Shown here: piece after piece, positions 42,865 through 52,200 of the stretch
Numbering within the stretch: the stretch's first letter is position 1
Layout of the letters: every line of letters begins with the position of its first letter
Assembly: GCF_900128885.1 (NCBI RefSeq)
Contig: NZ_FQTU01000010.1
Coordinates: forward strand, 1-64,000
Direction of reading: 5' to 3'
Length of the DNA: 64,000 nt
DNA from: Alkalibacter saccharofermentans DSM 14828
Lineage (GTDB): Bacteria; Bacillota; Clostridia; Eubacteriales; Alkalibacteraceae
Made by a program: the position numbers and the translations under genes
The notes under the pieces: generated by a model
Database searches by the model: none
What the model saw: the letters and a program-made list of their open reading frames with translations, nothing else
Told to the model about the DNA's origin: nothing

Positions 42865-43899
42865 CTAAATTTGTCGTGAACGATGTCGGATGAAAGTCAG
42901 GCCAAAAGCCAATCCTAATAAAACTAGCCCCACGATGACATAATTGATATTTTCACCGGTTTTAGGGATTTCCTGCTGATCTTTTGTTGTCGTATCTGTA
43001 GTTGTTGCTGAAGTATCCGATCCGTTTGCTTCCGGTTCCGTCTCAGTATCGTCAGAACCGTTTGTTCCCGGTTCCGTCTCAGTATCGTCAGAACCATTTG
43101 TTCCCGGTTCCGTCTCAGTGTCGTCAGAACCATTTGTTTCAGATGATGGCGGCACATCTGTACATGTGCCATTAGTGATCGTGTTGCTATCGAGAGTGAC
43201 AGCACCGTTTCTTGCCAGTAGTTGACCCTGCACTGTCGCATTAGTGTTGGCAGTTATATCTGTCAAAGCGAAAATATGACCTACAAATTCTGTGCTTGTA
43301 CCCAAAGTCGCGGAGCTTCCTACTTGCCAAAATACCCTACAGTACTGTGCTCCATTGATGAGACTGACTCTGCTGTTAGATGCTGTTGTAAGTGTGCTGC
43401 CTATCTGGAATATGAAGACAGCTTCGGGGTCTCCCTGAGCATCAAGGGTCAGAGTCCCTGTCAATTGGGCCGATGAGGAAAAGAAATAGACTCCAGGTGT
43501 GAGTGTCATTCCGCCCAGATCCTGCCCGGTCATATCAGAGGTGACCGGGCGACCGGCTGCGTCATTGTAAGCGGTGACAAGGTCTGCCTGTGCTTGGATG
43601 GCTTCAGCATCGTTTAGATGAATAGTTCCGTCTTGAACTGTTCCAGGTGGAAATCCAGTGACCGAACTGCCAGGAGAAACTCCTATATTCCCACCGGCGT
43701 CGCCACTAATCACGGTTGAGCCTGTATTGGTTATCGTAGTACCGGCTAGAACCGCAAATGATTCCGTTGTTCCCAGACCGACAGTTGGTTCGGATGCTAC
43801 TACACTTGCCGGCATCAACAGGAGAATCAGAGATAATGCCAATATTAAAGATGTGGATCCAAAACTTTTTCGCAAGTTCATAAAATTTTGTGTGTTCAT
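42865..43899 (-). CDS. Ice-binding-like (DUF3494) protein with repeat stalk and sortase anchor
   Basis: 344 residues. A signal peptide covers about 1-36. Residues 39 to about 245 form a DUF3494 beta-solenoid: LGTTESFAVLAGTTITNTG, GDAGGNIGVSPGSSVTGFPP, AYNDAAGRPVTSDMTGQDLG, GVYFFSSSAQLTGTLTLDAQ, VFIFQIGSTLTT, FWQVGSSATLGTSTEFVGHI. This fold occurs in ice-binding antifreeze proteins and related adhesins. Residues about 250-300 are an acidic repeat stalk (NGSDDTETEPGT three times). IPKTGE (311-316), a hydrophobic helix and RHRSR at the end are an LPXTG-type sorting signal. So it should be exported and covalently linked to the wall. Whether it binds ice or serves as an adhesin is unknown. GGGTG lies before the start. 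Confidence 0.88.
   Translation of the reverse strand: MNTQNFMNLRKSFGSTSLILALSLILLLMPASVVASEPTVGLGTTESFAVLAGTTITNTGSTVISGDAGGNIGVSPGSSVTGFPPGTVQDGTIHLNDAEAIQAQADLVTAYNDAAGRPVTSDMTGQDLGGMTLTPGVYFFSSSAQLTGTLTLDAQGDPEAVFIFQIGSTLTTASNSRVSLINGAQYCRVFWQVGSSATLGTSTEFVGHIFALTDITANTNATVQGQLLARNGAVTLDSNTITNGTCTDVPPSSETNGSDDTETEPGTNGSDDTETEPGTNGSDDTETEPEANGSDTSATTTDTTTKDQQEIPKTGENINYVIVGLVLLGLAFGLTFIRHRSRQI
43020..43135. repeat. 36-bp tandem repeat coding for the acidic stalk
   Basis: Three near-identical 36-bp units plus a partial fourth encode NGSDDTETEP followed by GT or EA. Only single-base changes separate the units, so the array is likely to vary in copy number between strains. Confidence 0.85.
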
Positions 43900-44394
43900 A
43901 AAATTTTCACCCTTTCTGTATTTAACGATTTAATTATGTATAATCTATCGGTTCCTTTGATGACATTAAATTAACTGCTTTTTTTCGCTTGAATTAACTA
44001 TTGGCATAATGAGTTGTCCATCGTTTTCAAAATAGTCGATGTGATAAGTTTTTTCATTTCATAGGCATCACCTCTAATGGATATTTGAATACGTTTTCAT
44101 AACAACTGAAAAAAGTCACTTCGTTCCACTTTTTTAGGTTGCATAAGCGTTAAACCAATACATGCTAGTTGAACAACAGAGATTACTAGTTTTTAACTAT
44201 TAGCATTACTATTGTATACCTAATTCTAAACAATGTCAATAAAATATAATATTAATGTAAATAAATGTATTATAAATGAAAGAAGACATGAATAATTTAA
44301 AGGGACAGATGACGGTTGCCCGACTTCTACCCCTTTGATTTGAATTATAATTATGACAGTTTTATTGGATTTTGTGAAAAATCTTAAGTGTAAT
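43900..44394. other. 495-bp intergenic region upstream of the ice-binding-like gene
   Basis: Very AT-rich. The 14-base sequence AAAATTTTATGAAC occurs twice around the start codon of the ice-binding-like gene. A hairpin with AAAAAAGT/ACTTTTTT arms lies at about 44109-44136. A 19-codon minus-strand ORF (43998-44057, MKKLITSTILKTMDNSLCQ) has GAGGTG upstream at some distance and might be a leader peptide or chance. No other gene is seen. Confidence 0.5.
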
Positions 44395-45198
44395 TTAAAT
44401 TTTTATGCCAGCTGGGTTCCGCTTATCAAAAGTATAAACGTGTTTAAACCCGAGTTGCTTTAACATAAGATAAACTGGAGGAATATTATTTCCCACCGTT
44501 TCAGCGGTATGGGAATCTGAACCGACGGTTATTATTTCTCCCCCAAGCTCTATGTAGTCTTGAAGAATAAGCTGAGAAGGAAAAATCTCTAGAGAGCTGG
44601 AACGAAAGCCAGATGTATTTATTTCAATTCCAATGTTTCTTTGGGAAGCTTTTCTTAGAATTTCATGTATCAATTCTTCTAAATCACCATGCTTGTACTT
44701 TCCGTGCAAGTCAAAAGCATACCTTTTTAGCAGGTCAAAATGGCCAAGGACATCAAAATCGCCTTCTGAAACGCTATTATAGACTTCTTCGAAATAGGCG
44801 ATGTAACTTTCCTCAAGGTTTTTATCATCGGCAAAGCAAACCAGGTCAATGTCATCAATAAAATGGATAGAACCCAGTACGAAATCAAGTGTCTTGTCTG
44901 AAGTATACTGAATCAGCTCCTGCGAATTAAGGTGAGGCTCGCCAAGTTCTATCCCTTTTTTTATTATTAAAATTTCTTGAAATAAATCCTTGCATCGTTC
45001 TATTTCTTTTGAGTATTCTTCCATATTGAGGTTGTGGCAGCATGGAGAAGCATGAGTAGCGGAAATATGCTCTGTGAAGCAGATTTCATCTATCTTTTTT
45101 CTAATGGCAGCAGAACATATCTCCTCGATAGAAGACTTTCCGTCATGTGAAAAAGTGGAGTGTATATGATAATCAATAATGAAGTTTATTTCAATCAC
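44395..45198 (-). CDS. PHP-domain phosphatase, histidinol-phosphatase (HisJ/HisK) type
   Basis: 267 residues. Metal-binding motifs of the PHP fold are DYHIHSTFSHDGKSSIEEI (residues 9-27), FTEHIS, KKGIELGE, LGSIHFIDDID, GHFDLLKRY and GSDSHTAETVGNN. The order and length fit histidinol-phosphate phosphatase of Bacillus and Clostridia, which makes histidinol. No other his gene is nearby, so another small phosphoester is possible. GAGGTG is found upstream of the start. Confidence 0.85.
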   Translation of the reverse strand: MIEINFIIDYHIHSTFSHDGKSSIEEICSAAIRKKIDEICFTEHISATHASPCCHNLNMEEYSKEIERCKDLFQEILIIKKGIELGEPHLNSQELIQYTSDKTLDFVLGSIHFIDDIDLVCFADDKNLEESYIAYFEEVYNSVSEGDFDVLGHFDLLKRYAFDLHGKYKHGDLEELIHEILRKASQRNIGIEINTSGFRSSSLEIFPSQLILQDYIELGGEIITVGSDSHTAETVGNNIPPVYLMLKQLGFKHVYTFDKRNPAGIKI

Positions 45199-45285
45199 CT
45201 CTAAAAAGTATTATATGCTTAAATCATACTACTCTTTATAGGACAGCACAATATTATAACGTTTGCAAATTATTGAATATAAAGA

Positions 45286-45867
45286 TTATTTTCTGAATTC
45301 AGGTGCAGCATCATAGATGCATTCCAATGCATGTCTGAAACTTCCTTTCCAGTCAAAGTTGCCGTTTTTTATGCACCAGGTTACTTCATGACCTAAAAAA
45401 GCATAAGCAGAAGCCACGTACAAGTCGAGTGGGTTGTTTTTATTTCTTATTTGTCCTGTTTCTTGTCCCTTTTTAATTATTGCAACAGCAATTTGTGTCA
45501 ATTCATCTCTAAGTTCGTAACTGCCGTGATCTTTCTTGAGGTTGCTTATAAGCATCTGGCTGAAAAAATCTGAACCATATTTATGGGCTACATCTATTAG
45601 TGAATCGAAGCATATCATAAGTTGGTCCCAGTGGTTGTTTTGGGTAATTATAGACATTAAGTAAAGGCTTATGTTGTGAGTTATCCCATCATAAAACTGT
45701 AGGATCAAATCTTCCTTGGACTTGAGGTGGTAATAGAATGTGGTTTTTGAGATGTTGCAGGCCTCACAAATATCTGCAATAGTAACTTCTTTGTAATTTT
45801 TTTCGAGAAATAGCTTGTTTGCGGTGTCTATGATAAATGATTTAGTTGAGTTGTTAGCTGTTGACAT
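45286..45867 (-). CDS. TetR-family transcriptional regulator
   Basis: 193 residues with an N-terminal TetR helix-turn-helix (IIDTANKLFLEKNYKEVTIA, DICEACNISKTTFYYHLKSK, residues about 10-55) and a helical ligand/dimer domain. CGGAGGTTCTC precedes the ATG at 45867. It is divergent from the flavoprotein gene at 46019, with a 151-base spacer that contains a promoter overlapped by inverted repeats; TetR proteins usually control the divergent neighbour. The ligand is unknown, perhaps the enoate or aromatic substrate of the flavoenzyme. Confidence 0.93.
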   Translation of the reverse strand: MSTANNSTKSFIIDTANKLFLEKNYKEVTIADICEACNISKTTFYYHLKSKEDLILQFYDGITHNISLYLMSIITQNNHWDQLMICFDSLIDVAHKYGSDFFSQMLISNLKKDHGSYELRDELTQIAVAIIKKGQETGQIRNKNNPLDLYVASAYAFLGHEVTWCIKNGNFDWKGSFRHALECIYDAAPEFRK

Positions 45868-45901
45868 GAGAACCTCCGTTAAATGTATATATGTTTAATA
45901 T

Positions 45902-45966
45902 GCTATATAATAGCACATTTTTTTTTAAAAAACTATATTGACAATAATATAACAAGTTGATATTAT
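45902..45966. promoter_or_regulatory. Promoter of the flavoenzyme gene with two inverted repeats (probable TetR operators)
   Basis: TTGACA (45938-45943) and TATTAT (45961-45966) are 17 bases apart and read toward the flavoenzyme gene. ATAATAT (45944-45950) and ATATTAT (45960-45966) form an inverted repeat filling the spacer and -10. A second perfect palindrome, GCTATATAATAGC (45902-45914), lies toward the tetR gene and covers a likely -10 for it. Confidence 0.6.
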
Positions 45967-46018
45967 ATTACTGAGGTCATATAAAACAATACTAAGGTAA
46001 ACCAAAGGAGGTATTCAA

Positions 46019-47929
46019 ATGAAATTGTTTGAAAGAACAAGTATTGGAAACATGAAACTGAAAAACAGAATAGTAATGGGCCCTATGGGTACGACGGGAG
46101 AAGCGGATGGTTCGTATTGTCATGAAGGCATTCGTTATTTTGAAGAAAGAGCAAAAGGCGGTACAGGTTTGATAATTACAGGTGCCAATGTAGTAACAAG
46201 CAAGTATGAGCCTCGGCCGTGTACGGAACTTAGTGACTTTCACAATGTAGAGAGATTAAATATGCTGATTGAAAGATGCCACCACCATGGTTCCAAGGTA
46301 TGCGTGCAAATATCTCCTGGGCTAGGAAGGCAGCAGTTTACAGACCCCTTTACTCCTCCATACTCTGCAGGTGATTGTGGAGCATTTTGGTTTCCTGATT
46401 TAAAGTGCAAGCCTTTTGCCAAAGATCAAATAAAAGATCTTGTGGATAAAGTAGGATATTCAGCCTATTTGGCAAAATTAGCCGGAGCCGATGCAGTAGA
46501 GTTGCACGCTTACGGTGGATATTTATTAGATCAATTTCATTCTGCGCAATGGAATAATCGAACTGATGAATATGGTGGTGATTTGGAAAATAGAATGAGG
46601 TTTACTGTTGAGTGCATAGAATCAATAAGAAAAAATGTAGGTCCTGAGTTTCCTATCTTAGTGAAATTTACTCCTGTGCATAGAGTAGAAGGTGGACGAG
46701 AATTAGATGAAGGTCTTGAAATGGCCAAAATATTGGAATCTGCCGGAGTTGATGCCTTGCATGTAGATGTTGGTTGTTATGAAGCTTGGTACAAGGCGAT
46801 TTCTACAGTTTACCAAGAAGAGGGACATCAAATGGATGTTGTTGAAGCAGTGAAAAAAACTGTATCGATTCCTGTGCTGGGACAAGGGAAGATGTTTGAT
46901 CCTAGGAAGGCCGAAAAGGCTGTTAAAGAAGGGGTGACTGACTATGTAGTGTTAGGTCATCAGATGTTATCTGATCCCCATTGGGCCAATAAGGTTAAAG
47001 CCGGCGATTATGAGGATATAATCCCTTGCATCGGATGCAACGAATGCCTGCTAGCTGGATTTTCAGGTAAACATTACTACTGTGGCGTAAATCCGCTTTG
47101 CTATGCAGAAGGAGATTACCAATTGCCTGAAAAGACTGATGAAAAGAAATCAGTACTGGTAGTTGGTGGCGGACCAGGTGGTATGTCAACTGCAATAGCA
47201 GCTGCAAAAAGAGGTTTTGAGGTAGAACTATGGGAGAAAGATTCTAAACTTGGCGGGAATTTATGGGCTGCAGGTTTGCCTACATTTAAAAATGATGTAT
47301 TGAAGCTTATAACATATATGGAAAGACAGTTGGATAAGCTGGGAGTCGATGTTAAATTGAACAAGGAAGGTTCTCAACAGGATATACCAGCGGGTAAATA
47401 TGACAAAGTTGTTATTGCAACCGGCTCAAATCCGATAATGCCTCCAATAGAAGGAATAGAAAATGCATCGTCAGCTAATGATTATCTGGTGGGACTGAAG
47501 AAACCGGGCAAAAAGGTAGTGGTTATAGGTGGCGGTCTTGTCGGATGCGAGACAGCAGCTTATATGAAAGAAACAGCGGAGGAAGTTACAATTATAGAGA
47601 TGTTGGGCGACATTTTGGCAATAGCAGATCACTGTTTGAATAATGATCAAGCCTTAAGGGATATGATAAAAGAAAGGAATATCGCTGTAGTAGGCAATGC
47701 CAAAGTAAAAAAAATAGAAAAAGATAGAGTGATATATACAAAAGACGGCGAGGATCATGCGGTTGACTGCGATACCGTTATTGTAGCCGCAGGATTTAAA
47801 TCTGAGAACAGATTAGAGGATGAACTGTACGATAAAATGGATAATATAGCCGTTGTAGGCGACGCAGAGGCGCCAAGAAAAATTTTGAATGCAGTGCATG
47901 AAGGATACCATACAGTAAGAATCATGTAA
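46019..47929 (+). CDS. NADH:flavin oxidoreductase / enoate or 2,4-dienoyl-CoA reductase type, FMN + [4Fe-4S] + FAD
   Basis: 636 residues with three parts. Residues 1-340 are an old-yellow-enzyme TIM barrel (IGNMKLKNRIVMGPMGTTGE, VELHAYGGYLLDQFHSAQWN, NRTDEYGGDLENRMRF). CIGCNECLLAG and a following CGVNP supply the four cluster cysteines (about 340-360). Residues about 375-636 form an FAD/NAD(P) domain (VLVVGGGPGGMSTAIAAAKR, VVVIGGGLVGCETAAYMKE). This is the layout of 2,4-dienoyl-CoA reductase, enoate reductase, BaiCD/BaiH and trimethylamine dehydrogenase. It reduces activated C=C bonds in anaerobic catabolism or, in the trimethylamine dehydrogenase branch, demethylates amines. AAAGGAGG precedes the ATG. 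It is single and probably repressed by the divergent TetR. Confidence 0.93.
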   Translation: MKLFERTSIGNMKLKNRIVMGPMGTTGEADGSYCHEGIRYFEERAKGGTGLIITGANVVTSKYEPRPCTELSDFHNVERLNMLIERCHHHGSKVCVQISPGLGRQQFTDPFTPPYSAGDCGAFWFPDLKCKPFAKDQIKDLVDKVGYSAYLAKLAGADAVELHAYGGYLLDQFHSAQWNNRTDEYGGDLENRMRFTVECIESIRKNVGPEFPILVKFTPVHRVEGGRELDEGLEMAKILESAGVDALHVDVGCYEAWYKAISTVYQEEGHQMDVVEAVKKTVSIPVLGQGKMFDPRKAEKAVKEGVTDYVVLGHQMLSDPHWANKVKAGDYEDIIPCIGCNECLLAGFSGKHYYCGVNPLCYAEGDYQLPEKTDEKKSVLVVGGGPGGMSTAIAAAKRGFEVELWEKDSKLGGNLWAAGLPTFKNDVLKLITYMERQLDKLGVDVKLNKEGSQQDIPAGKYDKVVIATGSNPIMPPIEGIENASSANDYLVGLKKPGKKVVVIGGGLVGCETAAYMKETAEEVTIIEMLGDILAIADHCLNNDQALRDMIKERNIAVVGNAKVKKIEKDRVIYTKDGEDHAVDCDTVIVAAGFKSENRLEDELYDKMDNIAVVGDAEAPRKILNAVHEGYHTVRIM

Positions 47930-47940
47930 ACTAATATATT

Positions 47941-47975
47941 AGAGTGACCTCATTGGATGAGGTTGCTCTTTTATA
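47941..47975 (+). terminator. Terminator after the flavoenzyme gene
   Basis: AGAG-TG-ACCTCA pairs with TGAGGT-TG-CTCT around a 5-base loop; T-rich tail. Confidence 0.75.
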
Positions 47976-48083
47976 TTTAGAGATATATTAACAGTTGGTT
48001 TTTTATTTTGATGCATAGACAAACAATAAATATTTTTTATATGGTATAATTAAGGGAGTGATGATTAAAGGAAGGAAGAAAAT

Positions 48084-48917
48084 ATGAGTATTAAAATGAT
48101 AGCTTTTGATTTAGATGGAACCTTGTTGAATGACAAGCAGCGCATAACTCAAAAGACGTTAAAAGAAATTAAAAGAGTCAAGAATGAAGGAATTAAAATA
48201 TCGGTTGCCACAGGGAGAAGTTATTCTGCAAGCAAATTTTATGCAAATCAGATAGAAGCCGATTATATAGTCTGCTGCAACGGAGCCATAGTTTATGATG
48301 TGGCCCTTGATTATGTAATCTATAAGAAACCAATGCCTCAGGATACGGCGCATCAAATAATTGAAGACATGTATAAATATTCTGACGTTCTCAAGATTCA
48401 ATGGGATAGCTTTGATACCTACTATTCAAATAATCTACTTCCTTTCGAAGAAGATTATATTAGCGCTTACAAGAGTGAGTACCCCATGGAGTCCTTTAAT
48501 TTGATGCTGCTCAAATCTATTGAAGGCAAAAAAGAGCTTTTAAGGAAAGAAGAAATATATCAGATATTCACATTTTCTATGTCGGACGGCGATGAAAGCT
48601 ATATGAATATTTTAGAATCATTAAGAGGCTATGATGGTATAAACTATGTCGATTTTAAAGAAAACTACACGGATATAACTCACAAGGATGTCAGTAAAGG
48701 CGAAGCCCTCAAGTATTTGTTTAATTTGAATAACCTAGATACAAAAGATCTTATGGCCTTCGGAGACAATCATAATGATGAGACGATGATGACAATAGCC
48801 GGAGCCTCAGTCGCGATGGGTAATGCACATCAGTCCATAAAGGACAAATCAAAGTATATTGCCGGTGAAAATTCCAACGAAGGAATAGCTGAATTTATGC
48901 AAAATTATTTCAAATAA
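48084..48917 (+). CDS. Cof-type HAD-superfamily phosphatase
   Basis: 277 residues of the Cof/YwpJ group. HAD motif I AFDLDGTLLNDKQ (residues 8-20), motif II VATGRSY, a C2B cap in the middle and motifs III/IV in DVSKGEALKYL and MAFGDNHNDETMMTIAG. It dephosphorylates small metabolites such as sugar or flavin phosphates; specificity cannot be predicted. GGAAGG lies before the ATG, and it is flanked by terminators and spacers, so a single-gene unit. Confidence 0.92.
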   Translation: MSIKMIAFDLDGTLLNDKQRITQKTLKEIKRVKNEGIKISVATGRSYSASKFYANQIEADYIVCCNGAIVYDVALDYVIYKKPMPQDTAHQIIEDMYKYSDVLKIQWDSFDTYYSNNLLPFEEDYISAYKSEYPMESFNLMLLKSIEGKKELLRKEEIYQIFTFSMSDGDESYMNILESLRGYDGINYVDFKENYTDITHKDVSKGEALKYLFNLNNLDTKDLMAFGDNHNDETMMTIAGASVAMGNAHQSIKDKSKYIAGENSNEGIAEFMQNYFK

Positions 48918-49266
48918 AACTGCACATGTATTGTATTTTTTTTTAACAATAGAGGCTTATAATCCGTTACATTAAATTGAGTATTCTGAAAAAGACATAC
49001 ACATTCATGAACAAGCCTGAATAAAAATGTGCTAAAACAAGAAAAAGGATATACAAATAACCCAAAAATATGGCATAACGAGTTATATATACAATAAAAG
49101 ACATACATTATCCTGTGTACACAAGTCAATTCGTGTGTAATTCTATATACAATGTACAATGCCTATGTTATAATTGACATGCTATTGCGCCCCAAAGCGT
49201 ATGGTTTTTAGTACATTGCATTTATTTTCATTAACAATTTTTATTGAAATATAAGGAGGTTCATTC
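48918..49266 (+). promoter_or_regulatory. 349-bp spacer with the PFOR promoter and a short palindrome
   Basis: TATAAT at 49169-49174 with TATACA 17 bases upstream (49146-49151) is the best promoter, giving a leader of about 85 bases. TGTGTACACA at 49114-49123 is a perfect 10-bp palindrome 22 bases before the -35. No gene or terminator is evident; the left part is plain AT-rich DNA. Confidence 0.5.
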
Positions 49267-52200
49267 ATGGCAAGAAAAATGAAAACTATGGATGGTAACA
49301 CAGCCGCGGCTTATGTATCTTATGCATTTACCGAAGTTGCTGCTATCTATCCAATCACTCCATCATCCAATATGGCAGAAATGGTGGATGAGTGGTCGGC
49401 AAAAGGCCAAAAAAACATCTTTGGTGAAACAGTAGATGTAGTTGAGATGCAATCTGAGGCAGGAGCCGCAGGAGCAGTTCACGGTTCTTTAGCTGCTGGT
49501 GCGTTGACAAGTACGTACACTGCTTCTCAAGGACTTTTATTAATGCTTCCAAACATGTACAAAATTGCAGGAGAGTTGCTGCCTGGAGTATTCCATGTTA
49601 GCGCAAGAGCAATTGCAGGACACGCACTATCAATTTTCGGCGATCACTCAGACGTTATGTCTGCAAAGCCTACAGGATTCGCTCTACTTGCTTCAAACAG
49701 TGTTCAAGAGGTTATGGACCTTGGTGGTATCGCTCACTTGGCGGCCATTAAGACTAGAGTTCCTTTCCTTCATTTCTTTGACGGTTTTAGAACATCTCAT
49801 GAAATTCAAAAGATTGAGCAAATCGAATATGAAGAATTTGCTGAACTTTTAGATTTTGAAGCAGTTCAAGCATTTAGAGACAGAGCCCTTAATCCAGAGC
49901 ATCCTGTAACTAGAGGTACAGCACAAAATCCAGATATATTCTTCCAGGCAAGAGAAGCATTAAATCCATTTTACGAAAGTGTTCCTGATGTAGTAGCAGA
50001 CTACATGAAGGAAATAACAAAGCTGACAGGAAGAGAATACAAGCCTTTTGATTATTATGGAGCTAAAGACGCAACTGAAGTGATCATAGCTATGGGCTCT
50101 GTAGTAGATACCATCGAAGAGACTGTTGACTATCTTGTTTCAAAAGGAAAGAAAGTCGGAGTAATAAAGGTAAGACTTTACAGACCATTCTCAGAAAAGT
50201 ATTTCTTCGATGTATTGCCTGATACTGTCGAAAAAATTTCAGTTTTAGATAGAAGTAAAGAATTGGGAGCTCTTGGAGATGCTCTTTATGAAGACGTAAG
50301 AACCTTGTTCTACGACAAAGATAAGAAGCCTGTAATCGTAGGCGGAAGATATGGTCTTGGTTCAAAAGATACCACTCCATCTCAAATCTTATCTGTCTAT
50401 GAAAACTTAAGCACAGCTGAACCTAAAAATGGATTCACAGTTGGTATTGTTGACGATGTTACTTTTACTTCCCTGGAAGAAAAAGAAGTTATCAACACAA
50501 CTCCGGAAGGAACAATCAGATGTAAATTCTGGGGATTGGGATCTGATGGAACAGTTGGAGCAAATAAAAACGCAATCAAGGTAATAGGGGACAATACAGA
50601 CATGTATGCCCAAGGATACTTCTCTTACGACAGTAAGAAATCAGGTGGAGTTACTATTTCTCACTTGAGATTCGGTAAAAAGCCGATTAAATCTACTTAC
50701 CTGATAGATGAGGCTGATTTTGTTTCATGTTCAACACAAGCATATGTATACCAGTATGATCTTCTTAAAGGGTTGAAAAAGGGTGGTACATTCTTGTTTA
50801 ACACCATCTGGACTCCGGAAGAACTAGCTGAGCATTTGCCTGCAGAAATGAAAAGATTTATCGCCAACAACGATATAGAATTCTACACAATCAATGCTAC
50901 AAAACTAGCTGAAGAACTAGGTCTTGGAAACAGAACCAACACTATCATGCAATCAGCATTCTTCAAGCTGGCGAAGGTTATGGATCTTGACGAATCAATT
51001 GGCTATCTTAAGGATGCCATCAAGAAGTCTTATGGAAGCAAGGGAGATGCCATTGTCAACATGAACAACCAAGCTGTTGACCAAGGAATCAACGCACTTG
51101 TAAAGATAGAAGTTCCTTCAGACTGGGCAGATGCTAAGGAGAATCCGGCACATGTTTCTACAAAAGATGAGCCTGATTTCATTAAAAACGTATTGAGACC
51201 TATGAATAGACAAGAAGGGGATGTACTACCAGTTTCAACATTTACTGGAAGAGAAGACGGTACCTTCCCACAAGGTACAGCTGCTTATGAAAAAAGAGGT
51301 ATTGCAGTAAACGTGCCAGAGTGGCAAATAGACAACTGTATCCAATGTAACCAATGTGCATTCGTATGTCCTCATGCGGCAATCAGACCTTTCCTTGCAA
51401 CTGAGGAAGAAATGAAAAATGCACCGGAGATTTTCGAGGCTAAGAAAACCATTGGAAAAGGATTCGAAGACTATAAATATAGAATTCAAGTTTCTATTAT
51501 GGACTGTACAGGTTGCGGAAATTGTGCCGATATCTGTCCTTCAAAGCAAAAATCATTGTTGATGAAGCCAATAGGAACACAAGAAGAACAAATAGAAAAC
51601 TGGGATTATGCGGTTACTCTTCCTGTAAGAGATAACATCGTTGCCAAGACAACAGTAAAAGGAAGCCAATTTGCTCAGCCATTGCTAGAGTTCTCAGGAG
51701 CTTGTGCAGGTTGTGGTGAGACTCCTTATGCAAAGGCGATCACTCAACTTTACGGAGATAGAATGATGATAGCCAATGCTACTGGATGTTCTTCAATCTG
51801 GGGTGGTTCAGCTCCTTCAACTCCATACTGTACGGATGCACAGGGCAAAGGTCCAGCTTGGGCTAACTCTTTGTTCGAAGACAATGCAGAGTATGGTTTC
51901 GGTATGGCTATAGCAGTGAAGAAGAACAGGACTACTATAGAAAATGCTTTAAACCACATAATGGAGTGCTGTGATGATGAAAAAGTCAAAGCTGCTGCTA
52001 CTAAGTGGATTGAAACTAAAAAAGACGGAGAAGCTTCTAAAGCTGCTTCCAAAGAACTGTTAGCGGTACTGACCGATGCTAAGGCGACTTGTACGGATTG
52101 TGCTAAAAGCATTAAGACAGTAATAGATTTGAAAGATTTCTTGATTAAAAAATCTGTCTGGGTATTTGGTGGAGACGGATGGGCTTACGATATCGGATTC

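Noticed and set aside
42816..43145. CRISPR array in the repeat region
   Set aside because: The 36-bp units are contiguous, without spacers, and are in frame coding for a protein stalk.
44109..44136. Hairpin in the ice-binding gene leader considered as a c-di-GMP riboswitch
   Set aside because: None of the conserved aptamer blocks I know are present.
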